Shown here: positions 34,562-43,395 of the stretch, in pieces
Numbering within the stretch: position 1 is the stretch's first letter
How the letters are laid out: each line of letters begins with the position of its first letter
Assembly (NCBI GenBank): GCA_028140145.1
Contig: JAOIOC010000006.1
Coordinates: 1 to 56,974, forward strand
DNA length: 56,974 nt
DNA from: SAR86 cluster bacterium
GTDB lineage: Bacteria; Pseudomonadota; Gammaproteobacteria; Magnimaribacterales; AG-339-G14
Direction of reading: 5' to 3'
The notes under the pieces: model-generated
Told to the model about the DNA's origin: nothing
Seen by the model: the letters and a program-made list of their open reading frames with translations, nothing else
Databases searched by the model: none
Program-made: the position numbers and the translations under genes

Positions 34562-35624
34562 TACTACAAGTGAATTACTATCTGACCTTAAAAAAGGAAA
34601 GATGGTCGTGTTAATGGATGATGAAGATAGAGAGAATGAAGGAGATTTAATTTTACCTGCAGGAAATGTTTCTCCCGAGGCCATCAATTTTATGGCAATG
34701 CATGGAAGAGGCCTTATTTGTCTTGCATTAACAGAAGATCATTGCGACAGACTAAAACTTGATCAAATGGTTAAGACTAATAAAAGTAAGCATGAAACTG
34801 CTTTTACAGTTTCCATAGAAGCCGCGAGTGGAATAACAACAGGCATTTCTGCCAAAGATAGATCAAAAACAATAGAGGTTGCATCAAATCCTCAAGCTCA
34901 TAGTTCAGACATAGTTCAACCAGGGCATATTTTTCCACTTAAAGCAGAAAATGGGGGAGTCTTGAATAGATCTGGACATACAGAAGCTAGTATTGATCTA
35001 GCAAGATTATCAGGATTCCATCCTGCTGCAGTAATTTGCGAGATAATGAATGAAGACGGCTCAATGTCCAGAAGACCTGATTTAGAGAAATTCTGCAAAA
35101 AACATGATCTCAAGATTGGGACAATCGCGGACTTAATTAACTACAGATTGACGAATGAAAAATCCATTGAATTAATCAGTGAATCATTTATCCAAAATAA
35201 ATATGGAGATTTCAGTTTTTTTGTCTATAAAGACTCTCTTTTAAATGAGGTCCACTATGCTTTAAAAATGGGAGAAATAAAGTCATCTGAACCAACCCTT
35301 GTTAGAGTCCAACAAATTAATATTAAGCATGATATTTTTAAATCCAATGATTTTGGTGAGAGATGGTCTCTTGAGGATGCGATGAAAAAAATATCTGCAT
35401 CTGAAAATGGTTTAATCGTATTAATTAGTTCAGATTTAACTCAGCCTGACGATGATATTGAAGAAAAAAATGATTCTTCAGATTCAGATAAAAGAAGGAT
35501 AGGTGTTGGTTCACAAATACTAAAAGAGTTTGGCGTGTCAAAAATTAGGCTCCTTGGCGCAGAAGCTAAATATCCATCGCTATCTGGATTTGATTTAGAA
35601 GTTATTGAATTTATTTCAAATTGA
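34551..35624 (+). CDS. ribB: 3,4-dihydroxy-2-butanone 4-phosphate synthase with degenerate GTP cyclohydrolase II-like tail (RibBX)
   Basis: The N-terminal 200 residues make the four-carbon precursor of riboflavin: MDDEDRENEGDLI at about 21-33, GRGLICLAL, and HTEASIDLARLSGFHPAAVI are typical. Residues 205-357 align in outline with GTP cyclohydrolase II (RRIGVGSQILKEFGVSKIRLL near the end). They lack the zinc-binding cysteines and the GD.FGS.RCDCG region, so that half is probably not catalytic. Such RibBX fusions are known in Gammaproteobacteria. A separate ribA must therefore exist outside this window. It overlaps ribD by 11 bases, and ribH follows 2 bases later. Confidence 0.93.
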   Translation: MPLNTTSELLSDLKKGKMVVLMDDEDRENEGDLILPAGNVSPEAINFMAMHGRGLICLALTEDHCDRLKLDQMVKTNKSKHETAFTVSIEAASGITTGISAKDRSKTIEVASNPQAHSSDIVQPGHIFPLKAENGGVLNRSGHTEASIDLARLSGFHPAAVICEIMNEDGSMSRRPDLEKFCKKHDLKIGTIADLINYRLTNEKSIELISESFIQNKYGDFSFFVYKDSLLNEVHYALKMGEIKSSEPTLVRVQQINIKHDIFKSNDFGERWSLEDAMKKISASENGLIVLISSDLTQPDDDIEEKNDSSDSDKRRIGVGSQILKEFGVSKIRLLGAEAKYPSLSGFDLEVIEFISN

Positions 35625-35626
35625 TC

Positions 35627-36091
35627 ATGACTGACTTTAGTAAAACAGAAATTAACGTCGATAAAAAAGATTATTCTAACTATCGTATTTTAATAATCTC
35701 AACCTCCTGGAATAAAGAGATCATAGATGTCATGCAAGAGGATGCAATTTCTAAACTAAAAGGGTTTAACGTCAATCATATTGATAGCATTGAGGTACCA
35801 GGCGCATTTGAGTTATCCCAAGCAGCGGAAAAATTTATTGGTTCATACGATGCAGTCTTAGCTTTAGGCATCATCATCAAAGGAGAAACATATCACTTTG
35901 AGGTGCTTGCTCATGAAACTGCAAGGTCCTTATCTCAAGTAAGCATTTCAAATAAGAAACCAGTGATTTTTGGAGTATTGACTACTAATAATGAATTACA
36001 GGCAAAACAAAGGGCAGAGGTTAAAGGATCTGAGTATGCGAAAAGTCTTCTTATGATGATTGACTTATTTTCTAAAGATGCCGCTGGTTAA
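35627..36091 (+). CDS. ribH: 6,7-dimethyl-8-ribityllumazine synthase
   Basis: RibH condenses the butanone phosphate and ribitylaminouracil to lumazine. I chose the ATG at 35627 (154 residues, MTDFSKTEINV), two bases after the ribB stop; the frame also has TTG at 35621. Substrate-site motifs are STSWNKEI, VPGAFELS, GIIIKGETYHFEV (catalytic histidine) and FGVLTTNNELQAKQRA. It lies between ribB and nusB as usual, and nusB overlaps its end by 14 bases. Confidence 0.95.
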   Translation: MTDFSKTEINVDKKDYSNYRILIISTSWNKEIIDVMQEDAISKLKGFNVNHIDSIEVPGAFELSQAAEKFIGSYDAVLALGIIIKGETYHFEVLAHETARSLSQVSISNKKPVIFGVLTTNNELQAKQRAEVKGSEYAKSLLMMIDLFSKDAAG

Positions 36092-36485
36092 AAAAAAGAT
36101 CTCCCCAACAAAGACCAGAGAGATTCTTTTACAGGCTCTATATCAAAAAGAAATATCAGAAATTTCTAATACTAATTTAATTAATCAATTCAAGAAAGCA
36201 TATAGAGAATTTGATATTTCCAACGTTGCCGAAAAATTAAAGGGAATAAGTAAAAATAATGATTCATTGAATAAAAGTATCGCTGATAATTCGAGCATTG
36301 AAATTAAGTCAATCGGTGAAATAGAAATTTCAATTCTTCGACAATCTATCTATGAAATTGAAAATTCAGAAATAGATTATCCAATAGTAATTAATGAGGC
36401 TGTAAAATTAGCCAAAAAATTTGGCCAAGAGGATAGTTTTAGATTCATAAATGGAGTACTGGACTCTTATATTGCTACTAGATAA
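36078..36485 (+). CDS. nusB: Transcription antitermination protein NusB
   Basis: NusB binds boxA RNA with S10 (NusE) and supports rRNA antitermination. The ATG at 36078 gives 135 residues starting MPLVKKKISPTKTREILLQALYQ; an upstream TTG at 36060 is less likely. The typical KTREILLQALYQ and the C-terminal INEAVKLAKKFGQEDSFRFI and NGVLDS segments are present. It overlaps ribH by 14 bases and purA tail to tail by 8. In many relatives thiL and pgpA follow nusB; here they are about 7 kb away on the other strand. Confidence 0.93.
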   Translation: MPLVKKKISPTKTREILLQALYQKEISEISNTNLINQFKKAYREFDISNVAEKLKGISKNNDSLNKSIADNSSIEIKSIGEIEISILRQSIYEIENSEIDYPIVINEAVKLAKKFGQEDSFRFINGVLDSYIATR

Positions 36486-37761
36486 CTTCGTTTTTGAATA
36501 TAGTACTTTCTCTTTCTGGCCCAGTTGAAATGATGTCAACAGATACGCCGCAAACCTCTTCGATTTTAGAAATAAATTCTATAGCTTCTTTTGGAAAATC
36601 ATCCAAAGTTTTTAAACCATGAATGGGTTTTTTCCATCCTGACAACTCAATATATTGAGGCTTTACATGATCTAAATTGAGAGATTCTTCAAAGAATTCA
36701 TCTGAATTATCATAGCTATCACAAATTTTAACACTTTCCATTCCATCAAAAACATCAAGTTTTGTAATACACAGGCTTTTAATACTATTGGACTGAATAA
36801 CCTTTTTCATAGCAACTGCATCAAACCATCCGCATCTTCTTGGCCTTCCTGTGGTCGCCCCTACCTCGCCACCTTTCTCTGCAATATGAATGCCAATGTC
36901 ATCAAACAATTCTGTAGGCATTGGTCCCTCACCGACCCTGGTAGTATAGGCTTTCGCAATACCTAAAATATTAATTACAGATAGCGGTCCTAAGCCGGAA
37001 CCAGAAGCAATGCCTGCTGCGGATGAGTTACTTGATGTAACATAAGGATAAGTTCCATTATCGACGTCTAGTAATGCTCCTTGAGCACCTTCAAAAAGAA
37101 CCTTCTTTCCATCATTGTTCATTTCTATAATAAGTTTCGAAATATCTTTCGTCATAGGTCTCAATCTTTCACCATAACTTAAGGCCTTTTCAAATGTTTC
37201 CTGAAAACTTACCTCTTCAACTGAGAAAAGTTTATTAAACATAAAATTATAAAAATCTAAATTTTCTCTTAATTTTTCTTCCAAAATCTTTTCGTAAAAA
37301 CAATCAACCAATCTAATCGCTCTCCTTCCTACTTTATCTTCATATGCAGGACCTATACCTCTCCCTGTGGTTCCAATAGTTTTAAATGAATTAGATTTTT
37401 CTCTGCATTGATCAAATTTTTTATGATGATCGAGGATAAGAACACAGGCAGAACTTATCTTTAATCTATCTTCGACACCTTCTAAAAAAGTATTGGCTTC
37501 TGACATTTCCTCAAATAAGTCATTGGGTGAAAGAACCACACCTTTACCAATCAGTGAAAGAGCATCTTTTTCACAGATAGAGGATGGTAGTAGATGAAGA
37601 ATTAATTTTTTGCCGTTCACAATAAGAGTATGACCAGCGTTATGACCACCTTGAAATCTACAGGTTGCATGAAAATTTGGAGACAAGAAGTTTACTATTT
37701 TTCCTTTTCCCTCATCTCCCCATTGAAGACCAAGAACTGCAAAATTTTGCGTTTTTGTCAT
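36478..37761 (-). CDS. purA: Adenylosuccinate synthetase
   Basis: PurA links aspartate to IMP using GTP, the first step to AMP. The 427-residue protein starts with the GTP-binding LQWGDEGKGKIV (residues 12-23), then GGHNAGHT with the catalytic histidine, TIGTTGRGIGPAYEDK near residue 128, and GATTGRPRRCGWFD near residue 297. Length fits. It overlaps the hisZ stop by 4 bases and closes the hflK-hflC-hisZ-purA operon, the order seen in many Gammaproteobacteria. Confidence 0.97.
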   Translation of the reverse strand: MTKTQNFAVLGLQWGDEGKGKIVNFLSPNFHATCRFQGGHNAGHTLIVNGKKLILHLLPSSICEKDALSLIGKGVVLSPNDLFEEMSEANTFLEGVEDRLKISSACVLILDHHKKFDQCREKSNSFKTIGTTGRGIGPAYEDKVGRRAIRLVDCFYEKILEEKLRENLDFYNFMFNKLFSVEEVSFQETFEKALSYGERLRPMTKDISKLIIEMNNDGKKVLFEGAQGALLDVDNGTYPYVTSSNSSAAGIASGSGLGPLSVINILGIAKAYTTRVGEGPMPTELFDDIGIHIAEKGGEVGATTGRPRRCGWFDAVAMKKVIQSNSIKSLCITKLDVFDGMESVKICDSYDNSDEFFEESLNLDHVKPQYIELSGWKKPIHGLKTLDDFPKEAIEFISKIEEVCGVSVDIISTGPERESTIFKNEVI

Positions 37762-38738
37762 TTACTCTGCAATTTTAAAATAGATATTAAATCTATATCA
37801 AAACCCATACCCTTTCTTTCTTTTTTATTTGCTTTTGAAAAAGGGGTTTTATACTGTCCACCATTAATCAAGGGAACTCCCGTCTTTGGCTGAAAGATAG
37901 AAAAAACTATACCAGAGTGATACGAGTAACCAGGAAAATCAACCATATCAACTAAAACATTCTTAATTTTATTTTTTTTAAGAATATTAAAAGATTGTTT
38001 AATACTTTTTAATTTTTTAGGATCAATTTTTAGTTCCTTGCAAATTAAATTAAGGTTCTTAAATTCCTGTTCATAATCGCCAATAATGTCGAGCAGCTCC
38101 GACAAAATTGATAAAGTTCTTTTTCCTTTACCTTCTTGCTTTAGAAATTCAGACAAATCACTTTTTGATCTTGAGGATAAAATATCCTTTAGTTTAATTC
38201 TTTTATCGAAAGGAAATCTTAGTTTATCAAGTATTTCATCAAGAATAGAAATATCACCAATGGTGAGAACATAATCTTTGAGGCCTAATTTTTTAAGAGC
38301 TCCAGATAAAGAATTAAAAATATCTTCTTTGACACCTGCCTCACTGTCATAAAAAATTTCTAGTCCAACTTTCATGGTGCTAATTGCTTTAGTAAAAGAG
38401 CCAAGTGGCTTTTTTGTAACTTCGCCGTAGTAACAGTATTTTTTATTTTTTTCTGTTAGAAACCTTCTATCTATTCTAGCTACCTGTTGTGAAATATCAG
38501 GTCTTAAAGCAAGAGATCTTTCCGAGTTTGTATCTGAAAACTGAAAACTTGACCTTGATAATTCTTCATTTGCTAGACCTCCAATAGAATCAGAATATTC
38601 GACCAGGGGAGTAAAAATGAGATCGAAACCTTTATTTTGAAAATAATCTAGCAACTCAGTTTTTGTTTTTTCTAAGTCAGTAGAAAGAGGAGGAACGATT
38701 TCTTCGACTCCATCCGGGAGATTCCAGAAATCTGACAT
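37758..38738 (-). CDS. hisZ: ATP phosphoribosyltransferase regulatory subunit
   Basis: HisZ is a catalytically inactive HisRS-like protein that pairs with short-form HisG in histidine synthesis. The 326-residue protein starts MSDFWNLPDGVEEIVPP, with the class II synthetase-like segment ALRPDISQQVARI near residue 77 and YHSGIVFSIFQP late in the protein. It is shorter than Pseudomonas HisZ. Its presence implies a short hetero-octameric HisG elsewhere. It sits between hflC (5 bases) and purA (4-base overlap), as in Pseudomonas. Confidence 0.92.
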   Translation of the reverse strand: MSDFWNLPDGVEEIVPPLSTDLEKTKTELLDYFQNKGFDLIFTPLVEYSDSIGGLANEELSRSSFQFSDTNSERSLALRPDISQQVARIDRRFLTEKNKKYCYYGEVTKKPLGSFTKAISTMKVGLEIFYDSEAGVKEDIFNSLSGALKKLGLKDYVLTIGDISILDEILDKLRFPFDKRIKLKDILSSRSKSDLSEFLKQEGKGKRTLSILSELLDIIGDYEQEFKNLNLICKELKIDPKKLKSIKQSFNILKKNKIKNVLVDMVDFPGYSYHSGIVFSIFQPKTGVPLINGGQYKTPFSKANKKERKGMGFDIDLISILKLQSK

Positions 38739-38743
38739 ACCTA

Positions 38744-39619
38744 TTAATTACCTTTTGAGCTATCCAAGTATTTGAAAAAATCACTATCGGGATCAATTAA
38801 AAGAACATCTGATTTGTTTTTAAAAGACATCTGATAAGCTTTTAGACTTCTAGTGAATTCATAAAATTCTGGGTCTTCATTAAATGCATCTGCATAAATG
38901 TTAGCTGCAGTTGCATCACCCTCACCTCTCAGCTCTTCAGAAATTTTATACGCATTAGCTAGAATTATTGTCCTTTCTTTATCAGCTGTAGCTCTTAATT
39001 CTTCAGCAATTTCGTTACCTTGAGCCCTTAGCTCTTGAGCCAACCTTTCACGCTCAGTTCTCATCCTATTATAGACTGAGTCATTAACCTCATTAGGTAG
39101 TTCAATCTTTTTTATCCTTACATCAATCACTTCAATTCCTAATTCATCGCCAACTGTTTGATTAAGATTGGTAGTTAGATTTGCCATAAGCTCATCTCTT
39201 TCTCCTGAAACAACCTCTTGAACACTTCTTGTACCAAATTGATTTCTTAAACCTTCATCAGCTCTTTGAGTCAAAAGCGCTCTTAGGGCGGAAAGTTGAC
39301 CGCCTGATGTAGTGATGTAAAACTGCTCATCATTTGTAATTCTCCACTTAACAAAATAATCAACAATCAATCTTTTTTTCTCAGCAGTGAAGTAAGGTTG
39401 AGGTAAATTATCTAGAGTTAAAACTCTCTCATCAAATTTTTTAATTGTGTGAAGGATTGGAACTTTGAAATGCAGTCCTGGCTCAATTGAAGAATCAATA
39501 ATCTCACCAAATCTTAGTTTGATTGCCGTTTCTCTATCGGTAACTATGTAGAGTGTATTAGCAAGGATCACAACAGTTATAACAACTGCTGATACAATAA
39601 ATAAACCAAGCCTGCCCAT
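38744..39619 (-). CDS. hflC: Membrane protease modulator HflC
   Basis: HflC is an SPFH-domain protein that forms a large periplasmic-facing cage with HflK around FtsH. The 291-residue protein has an N-terminal anchor (residues 4-24), then the band-7 domain with TDRETAIKLRFGEI and FDERVLTLDNLPQPYFT, and a helical region rich in E, R and A (RTERERLAQELRAQGNEIAE). It overlaps the hflK stop by one base, so the two subunits are made together. Confidence 0.96.
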   Translation of the reverse strand: MGRLGLFIVSAVVITVVILANTLYIVTDRETAIKLRFGEIIDSSIEPGLHFKVPILHTIKKFDERVLTLDNLPQPYFTAEKKRLIVDYFVKWRITNDEQFYITTSGGQLSALRALLTQRADEGLRNQFGTRSVQEVVSGERDELMANLTTNLNQTVGDELGIEVIDVRIKKIELPNEVNDSVYNRMRTERERLAQELRAQGNEIAEELRATADKERTIILANAYKISEELRGEGDATAANIYADAFNEDPEFYEFTRSLKAYQMSFKNKSDVLLIDPDSDFFKYLDSSKGN

Positions 39620-40743
39620 TATCTTCTCTCCTGTCTTTTTCTTATTTCTTCTATTACTTGATCAGTGATATCTCCTATAGAAATATCTTGGTCATTATTA
39701 GATGATGAATTATTTCTATCTGCAGCTACTGCAGCAGATGCGATTTTATCTAAGGGTAAATAGAGAATGTTATTGCCATCTTGTACATCGATCATAACCT
39801 TGGTGCTACTGTCCATTACAGACTGAACCGCATCCAGGTAAAGCCTTTGTCTGGTAACTTCCGGTGCTTTTTTATATTCAACAAGTAATTGACTGAAACG
39901 AGAGGCATCACCTTCTGCCTCTGCTATTACTTTGTTCTTGTAACCCTCTGCATCCTGAATAGTTCTTTGTGCATCACCCCTGGCTATTGGAACCACTTCA
40001 TTTGCATAAGTTTCAGCTTGGTTCCTCAATCTAACCTCATCCTCTCGAGCCTTTACTACATCATCAAATGCTTCTCTAACCGCATCGGGTGGCTTAGATT
40101 CTTTAACGTTGACTGTAACAACCTCAATTCCAGTTAAGTAATCATCAAGTCTTTGTTGTAATCTATCTTTAACGTCGAATGCAATTTGTTCTCTTCCAGT
40201 GGTCAGAACATCATCCATAATGTTGCTGCCTACAACGTGCCTTAAGGCAGCCTCGGATGCTTGTGCAAGACTATCATCTGGCGTTGAAGCTTCTAATAGA
40301 TAATTTACTGGATTAGATTTTTTGTACTGAACTCCTATCTCAACAATAACGATATTTTCATCTTTAGTTAGCATCGAGGAAGTCGCTGTATGAGTGAACA
40401 ATTTTTCAGTATTCACAATAGTTCTTGTATCAATAATGGGAGGATTCCAATGTATGCCTGGGCCCTTAGTATTAACGTACTCACCAAATCTAAGGACGAC
40501 CGCTTGTTCCTGAGCATCTACAGTATAAATCCCTAAAGCTGCGTATAAGATAGAAATAACCGCTAGGGTAGAAGTTAGAATTTTTCTTGGTTTAAAATCA
40601 CCACCTCCAGAACTAGATCTTTTTCCAAATAAAAAACTAAATTGTTCTCTAAATTTTTTTAAAGCTTCATCAATATCTGGAGGGCCATCCTTCCCTCCCC
40701 AAGGATCTCTTGATCCATTATTTCCGTTGTTATTCCAAGACAT
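39619..40743 (-). CDS. hflK: Membrane protease modulator HflK
   Basis: HflK pairs with HflC to control FtsH. The 374-residue protein has a glycine- and asparagine-rich cytoplasmic N-terminus (WNNNGNNGSRDPWGG), an anchor near residues 55-72, and an SPFH domain (VDAQEQAVVLRFGEYVNTKG). A coiled region (VRLRNQAETYANEVVPIARG) and a polar tail follow. Upstream, only 37 bases separate it from the miaA stop. The hfq and hflX genes that stand at this place in many Gammaproteobacteria are absent. Confidence 0.96.
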   Translation of the reverse strand: MSWNNNGNNGSRDPWGGKDGPPDIDEALKKFREQFSFLFGKRSSSGGGDFKPRKILTSTLAVISILYAALGIYTVDAQEQAVVLRFGEYVNTKGPGIHWNPPIIDTRTIVNTEKLFTHTATSSMLTKDENIVIVEIGVQYKKSNPVNYLLEASTPDDSLAQASEAALRHVVGSNIMDDVLTTGREQIAFDVKDRLQQRLDDYLTGIEVVTVNVKESKPPDAVREAFDDVVKAREDEVRLRNQAETYANEVVPIARGDAQRTIQDAEGYKNKVIAEAEGDASRFSQLLVEYKKAPEVTRQRLYLDAVQSVMDSSTKVMIDVQDGNNILYLPLDKIASAAVAADRNNSSSNNDQDISIGDITDQVIEEIRKRQERR

Positions 40744-40780
40744 AAATCACATTCTAAAGATAAGATTAATAGAAAGATAC

Positions 40781-41695
40781 TCAATGAGATAAATATTCCA
40801 TAATTTCTTTCTTTGCAGTATCCACAGTTTGAAAAGCTTTTAAGTTAGGGATTTTTTTGATCCAAGTTCTTTGATGCTTTGCTAATTTCTTATGGGCAAA
40901 AAATATTTTTTCAATAAGAACATCCTTTTTAATTTTATTCTCTAAAAACATTGAAACTTCTTTGTACCCAGCAGAATTTAAAAGGGGTAATTGGTTAGAT
41001 TTGTAAATTTTTATTATTTCATCCACTTCGTCAATAAAACCTTTCTTTAACATTTCTATGACTCTATTTTTTAGTTGGGCATCAAAATCTGAACCTCTGC
41101 CTTTATCAATTACGATAGGAAAAACCTTAGGAATAAAATTTTTTTTTCTATTAAAAAAAGAACTCATAGTCGTTTTTGAAATTTCTATAACTTCCAAGGC
41201 CCTAACTAATCTTTGAGTATCATTAGGATGAATATTTTTTGCTGCCTCAGGATCTTTTGCTATCAAATCGTTGTAAGCAATTTCTTTACCCTTTTCATCA
41301 ATGTCTTGAAGAATTTTTCTTCTAATTTCGGGATCAGACTTAGGAAGATCATCAAATCCAACCAGATATGAAAAAAAATACATCATTGATCCGCCAACTA
41401 AAATTGGTACTTTATTTGACTCAGTTGATTTGTCCATGGAGAACTTCAAATCCTTTAAGAATTCACCAACGGAATAAACTTCATTAGGCTCAATAATATC
41501 GATAAGCTCAAGAGGATATTTTTTTTGTAGTTCTTTGGATATTTTGTTGCTCCCAATGTCTGCATGTTTGTAAATTTGAACAGAATCAACACTTATCAAC
41601 TCTGCGGATACTTCATCAAAAAGTCTCAGCGATAAATCTGTCTTTCCAGAGTTTGTCGGTCCTAGAATACAAATGACTGGGGATAAGGTTTTCAA
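40781..41695 (-). CDS. miaA: tRNA dimethylallyltransferase
   Basis: MiaA transfers a dimethylallyl group to A37 of tRNAs that read codons beginning with U. The 304-residue protein has the P-loop GPTNSGKTDLSL (residues 12-23), DSVQIYKHADIGSNK with the catalytic aspartate, and NDTQRLVRALEVIEISK near residue 157. It is the first gene of the minus-strand run to purA. Upstream is an 80-base divergent region shared with an acyl-CoA synthetase gene and containing a perfect inverted repeat (41721-41733). Confidence 0.95.
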   Translation of the reverse strand: MKTLSPVICILGPTNSGKTDLSLRLFDEVSAELISVDSVQIYKHADIGSNKISKELQKKYPLELIDIIEPNEVYSVGEFLKDLKFSMDKSTESNKVPILVGGSMMYFFSYLVGFDDLPKSDPEIRRKILQDIDEKGKEIAYNDLIAKDPEAAKNIHPNDTQRLVRALEVIEISKTTMSSFFNRKKNFIPKVFPIVIDKGRGSDFDAQLKNRVIEMLKKGFIDEVDEIIKIYKSNQLPLLNSAGYKEVSMFLENKIKKDVLIEKIFFAHKKLAKHQRTWIKKIPNLKAFQTVDTAKKEIMEYLSH

Positions 41696-41720
41696 AATAT
41701 TTTCAAACTATTGTATTTTG

Positions 41721-41733
41721 GTTAATTATTAAC
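41721..41733. promoter_or_regulatory. Inverted repeat between miaA and the acyl-CoA synthetase gene
   Basis: GTTAATTATTAAC is a perfect 6+1+6 inverted repeat in the middle of an 80-base divergent region. It contains GTTAATTA, which resembles the core of the published ArcA recognition sequence, but such A+T-rich words are frequent by chance here. A TACAAT hexamer on the minus strand, about 7 bases downstream, could be a miaA -10. Function unproven. Confidence 0.35.
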
Positions 41734-41775
41734 TAATTTAACACTACGAAACACAAGAAAATTTTTGGGGGAAAT

Positions 41776-43395
41776 ATGAACATGCATTTTGCATCTGTTT
41801 TTGAAAAAATTTCAAGGATCATTCCTGAAGAACCGGCTCTCGTTTGCGAAGATAAAGTAGTAACTTGGCGCGAGTACGAAGATCAAGCGGCAAAGTTAGC
41901 TAATTACTTAGAAAAAAAAGGCCTTTCTTTTGATTCGAAAGTTGGTCTTTACCTTCATAACTCAAGTGAATACCTCGTAGCCCAGTTTGCCGCTTTTAAA
42001 AATGAATGTGTTCCCATCAATGTGAATTATCGTTATCAAGAAGATGAGTTAATTTACTTATTGAATAATTCAGATGCAGAGGCCATTTTTTACCAAGCGT
42101 GTTACTCAAATAGAATTGAAGCCATAAAAAATAAGCTTCCAAAAATTAAAGCTTATATTCAAGTGATGGACGGTAGTGAAGATCTTTTAGAAGGATCAGA
42201 CGAATATTCAGAAATTATTCAAAAAGAAAACAGGCAGGATGAAAGAGAAAGATCTGAAGAGAATTTTTATATGCTTTATACCGGCGGAACTACTGGAATG
42301 CCAAAAGGAGTTATGTATAAGCAAGGTTTATTTCTTGGCTCAATGATGAAAACAGCTTTTGCGATGGGTTTTTCCGTCCCTGAGGACATAAATGATATCG
42401 AGGCTCTAATTAAAGAAAAGGCTGGATCTAATGAATTACCGGTCAGTCTTGTTGGGTGCCCTTTAATGCATGGAACAGGAATGTGGTTAGGAGCATTTTT
42501 GCCTCATCTGTCCGGCGGGAGTGTTGTGACCATGCCCTCTTTAGGATTTGATCCAGATCGTTTATGGAGAGAAGTAGAAGCTAAAAAGGCTACTAGTGTT
42601 GTAATAGTTGGTGACGCATTTGCAAAACCTATGTTGGATTCATTGAATAAGGCTTCAGATGATGGGAATGATTATTCTATAGAAAGTTTACAAACAATAA
42701 TTTCTAGCGGAGTTATGTGGAGCTCTGAAGTAAAAGATGGACTTCTTAAGCATAAGGATATGGTTTTAATTGATGCGATGGGATCAACGGAAGGTGGAAT
42801 GGGTTCATCAACATCCTCTAGAGATAATCCAGCGAAAACAGCTAAATTCAGCATAAATCCAGGAGTAATTATTGTAGATGATGAAGGTAAAGAAGTTTCA
42901 CCTGGTTCAGGTATAAGAGGAAAAATTGGCACAAGCGGCCTAGTTCCAGAGGGTTATTATAAAGATCCTGTTAAGTCTGCTGAGACTTTTAAAGAATTCA
43001 ATGGAATAAGGTATAGCTTTCCCGGAGATTATGCTCTTCTCGAAGAAGATGGATCGATTACGCTATTAGGTAGAGGCAGCAATTGCATCAATACAGCTGG
43101 AGAGAAAGTTTATCCTGAGGAAGTCGAAGAAGCCTTAAAGCTTAACGATAGTGTTTACGATTGTCTTGTTGTTGGCCTGCCTGATGAAAAATTTGGTCAA
43201 AAAGTTGTCGCTGTTGTTTCTTCAGAAAAAGATAATAATCCTAGCGAAGCAGAACTGACTGCTTTCTTAAAAACAAGTTTAGCCGGCTATAAAGTTCCAA
43301 AAAGTATTCTTCTAACAGAAGAGGTAAAGAGGGCACCAAATGGAAAAGCTAATTACAAATGGGCAAAAGAATTTGCTGAATCGTGTTTGAGCTAG
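41776..43395 (+). CDS. AMP-dependent acyl-CoA synthetase
   Basis: This 539-residue ANL-superfamily enzyme activates a carboxylic acid to its CoA thioester through an acyl-adenylate. The phosphate-binding motif YTGGTTGMPKGVM lies at about residues 173-185, the adenine motif at DAMGSTEGG, the hinge in FPGDYALLEEDG and LLGRGSNCINTAGEKVYP, and the C-terminal lysine in RAPNGKANY. The sequence looks closer to medium- or long-chain and FadD3-like synthetases than to acetyl-CoA synthetase, but the substrate is not readable. GGGGGAAAT before the ATG may be the ribosome site. It is monocistronic, facing the PII gene. Confidence 0.9.
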   Translation: MNMHFASVFEKISRIIPEEPALVCEDKVVTWREYEDQAAKLANYLEKKGLSFDSKVGLYLHNSSEYLVAQFAAFKNECVPINVNYRYQEDELIYLLNNSDAEAIFYQACYSNRIEAIKNKLPKIKAYIQVMDGSEDLLEGSDEYSEIIQKENRQDERERSEENFYMLYTGGTTGMPKGVMYKQGLFLGSMMKTAFAMGFSVPEDINDIEALIKEKAGSNELPVSLVGCPLMHGTGMWLGAFLPHLSGGSVVTMPSLGFDPDRLWREVEAKKATSVVIVGDAFAKPMLDSLNKASDDGNDYSIESLQTIISSGVMWSSEVKDGLLKHKDMVLIDAMGSTEGGMGSSTSSRDNPAKTAKFSINPGVIIVDDEGKEVSPGSGIRGKIGTSGLVPEGYYKDPVKSAETFKEFNGIRYSFPGDYALLEEDGSITLLGRGSNCINTAGEKVYPEEVEEALKLNDSVYDCLVVGLPDEKFGQKVVAVVSSEKDNNPSEAELTAFLKTSLAGYKVPKSILLTEEVKRAPNGKANYKWAKEFAESCLS

